A DNA stretch of 64,000 nucleotides from Pithys albifrons albifrons (Eukaryota; Chordata; Aves; Passeriformes; Thamnophilidae), in assembly GCF_047495875.1 (NCBI RefSeq), contig NC_092461.1:43727601-43791600 (forward strand). Direction: 5' to 3'. The stretch's first letter is position 1, and each line of letters begins with the position of its first letter. The notes under the pieces were generated by a model, which saw nothing but the letters and a program-made list of their open reading frames with translations, did not search any database and had not been told where the DNA came from. The position numbers and the translations under genes are program-made. Below, one piece after another: positions 63,598-64,000 of the stretch.

Positions 63598-63728
63598 TTT
63601 ACAGACTATTCTGAGTTGGAAGGGACCCACAAGGACCATTGAGCTCAACTCTTAAGTGAATGGCCCACATGTGGATGGAATCCACAACCTTGGTATTATT
63701 GCACCATGTTCAGACCAATTGAGCTAAT
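63598..63728 (-). mobile_element. tRNA-Ile-derived SINE with CR1-like tail (TguSINE1-like)
   Basis: Read on the minus strand, the element starts with a decayed tRNA-Ile-like head (63661-63727): plus-strand CCAATTGAGCTAAT at one end is the A-box side, CAACCTTGGTATTATTGCACC covers the anticodon arm, and GGATGGAATCCACA is the B-box side. It then passes into a tail (63598-63660) with plus-strand CTGAGTTGGAAGGGACCCAC, which matches the CR1 3' end seen at 21708. tRNA head plus CR1 tail is the known design of the zebra finch SINE TguSINE1, mobilised by CR1 machinery. It is not a working tRNA gene: the B box and anticodon loop have changes. Confidence 0.8.
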
Positions 63729-64000
63729 ACATGTAACAGCCTATAAAACATTCCAGCTTCAGTTATGCTGCTGATGGCCTATAAACAAGTTAGTGAAATG
63801 AAAAAAGAAAATAGCTTGAATTCTACACATAGCACTGTCACTAACTTACAAATGGGATACTTAAAAGTGAAGCAATTTATTCAAATTTCTCTGAAGGTCA
63901 GTACAAACGTATTGTTTTAGGAAACATTTGAGAAGGTAATCAAGGCAGATACTGTTGAAACAAGTTGAAATAAAAACACAAAGATAAATTATTTTTTCCT
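63729..64000. other. AT-rich noncoding window edge
   Basis: Nothing recognisable before the window ends. Confidence 0.5.

Noticed and set aside
63661..63727. A functional tRNA-Ile gene on the minus strand
   Set aside because: The B box and anticodon region carry changes and the sequence runs into a CR1-like tail. It is better explained as a tRNA-derived SINE head.

Overview
The window looks like intergenic or intronic DNA from a passerine bird nuclear genome. It is AT-rich, has no long open reading frame from a confident host gene, no rRNA, no intact tRNA gene, no CRISPR array and no bacterial-style operon. The lineage call rests on its repeats: CR1 LINE fragments in both orientations, several avian ERVL-type LTRs, and near the right end a SINE made of a tRNA-Ile-like head and a CR1-like tail, the architecture described for the zebra finch SINE TguSINE1. 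These family names come from recognition, not from a database search.

Layout. 1-23.5 kb is mostly AT-rich noncoding DNA with four CR1 pieces, one unclassified repeat (about 7.0-7.7 kb) and two microsatellites (ATTCT at 16.5 kb, ATCT at 19.15 kb). 23.5-40.1 kb is a retroelement graveyard: a minus-strand LTR next to a CR1 piece; a pile of LTRs at 27.5-28.8 kb with one LTR apparently inside another in the opposite orientation; a heavily deleted LTR at 29 kb; a GC-rich unclassified block at 30.2-30.7 kb; a decayed minus-strand ERVL pol (about 34.8-37.9 kb) split by a solo LTR with a perfect 5-bp target duplication; two LTRs of different families joined end to end at 38247/38248; and a solo LTR at 39.6-40.1 kb. 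45.3-47.7 kb is a 1.8-kb CR1 ORF2 remnant split by another solo LTR with a perfect 5-bp duplication. An inverted relative of that LTR and a relative of the pol-splitting LTR follow at 51.7-53.3 kb. 53.3-61.2 kb is quiet.

The only host-gene candidate is a pair of minus-strand exon-like segments (61558-61674 and 61255-61445), joined by a 112-bp GT-AG interval with matching phase and ending in a stop codon. I do not recognise the protein.

No genes here can be shown to work together. The story is layered insertion: old CR1 and ERVL copies, later solo LTRs inserted into them, then decay by frameshift, deletion and loss of catalytic residues. I found no convincing new biological system. The best leads are the exon pair, the nested LTR promoters, two unclassified repeats and two possible very small exons.
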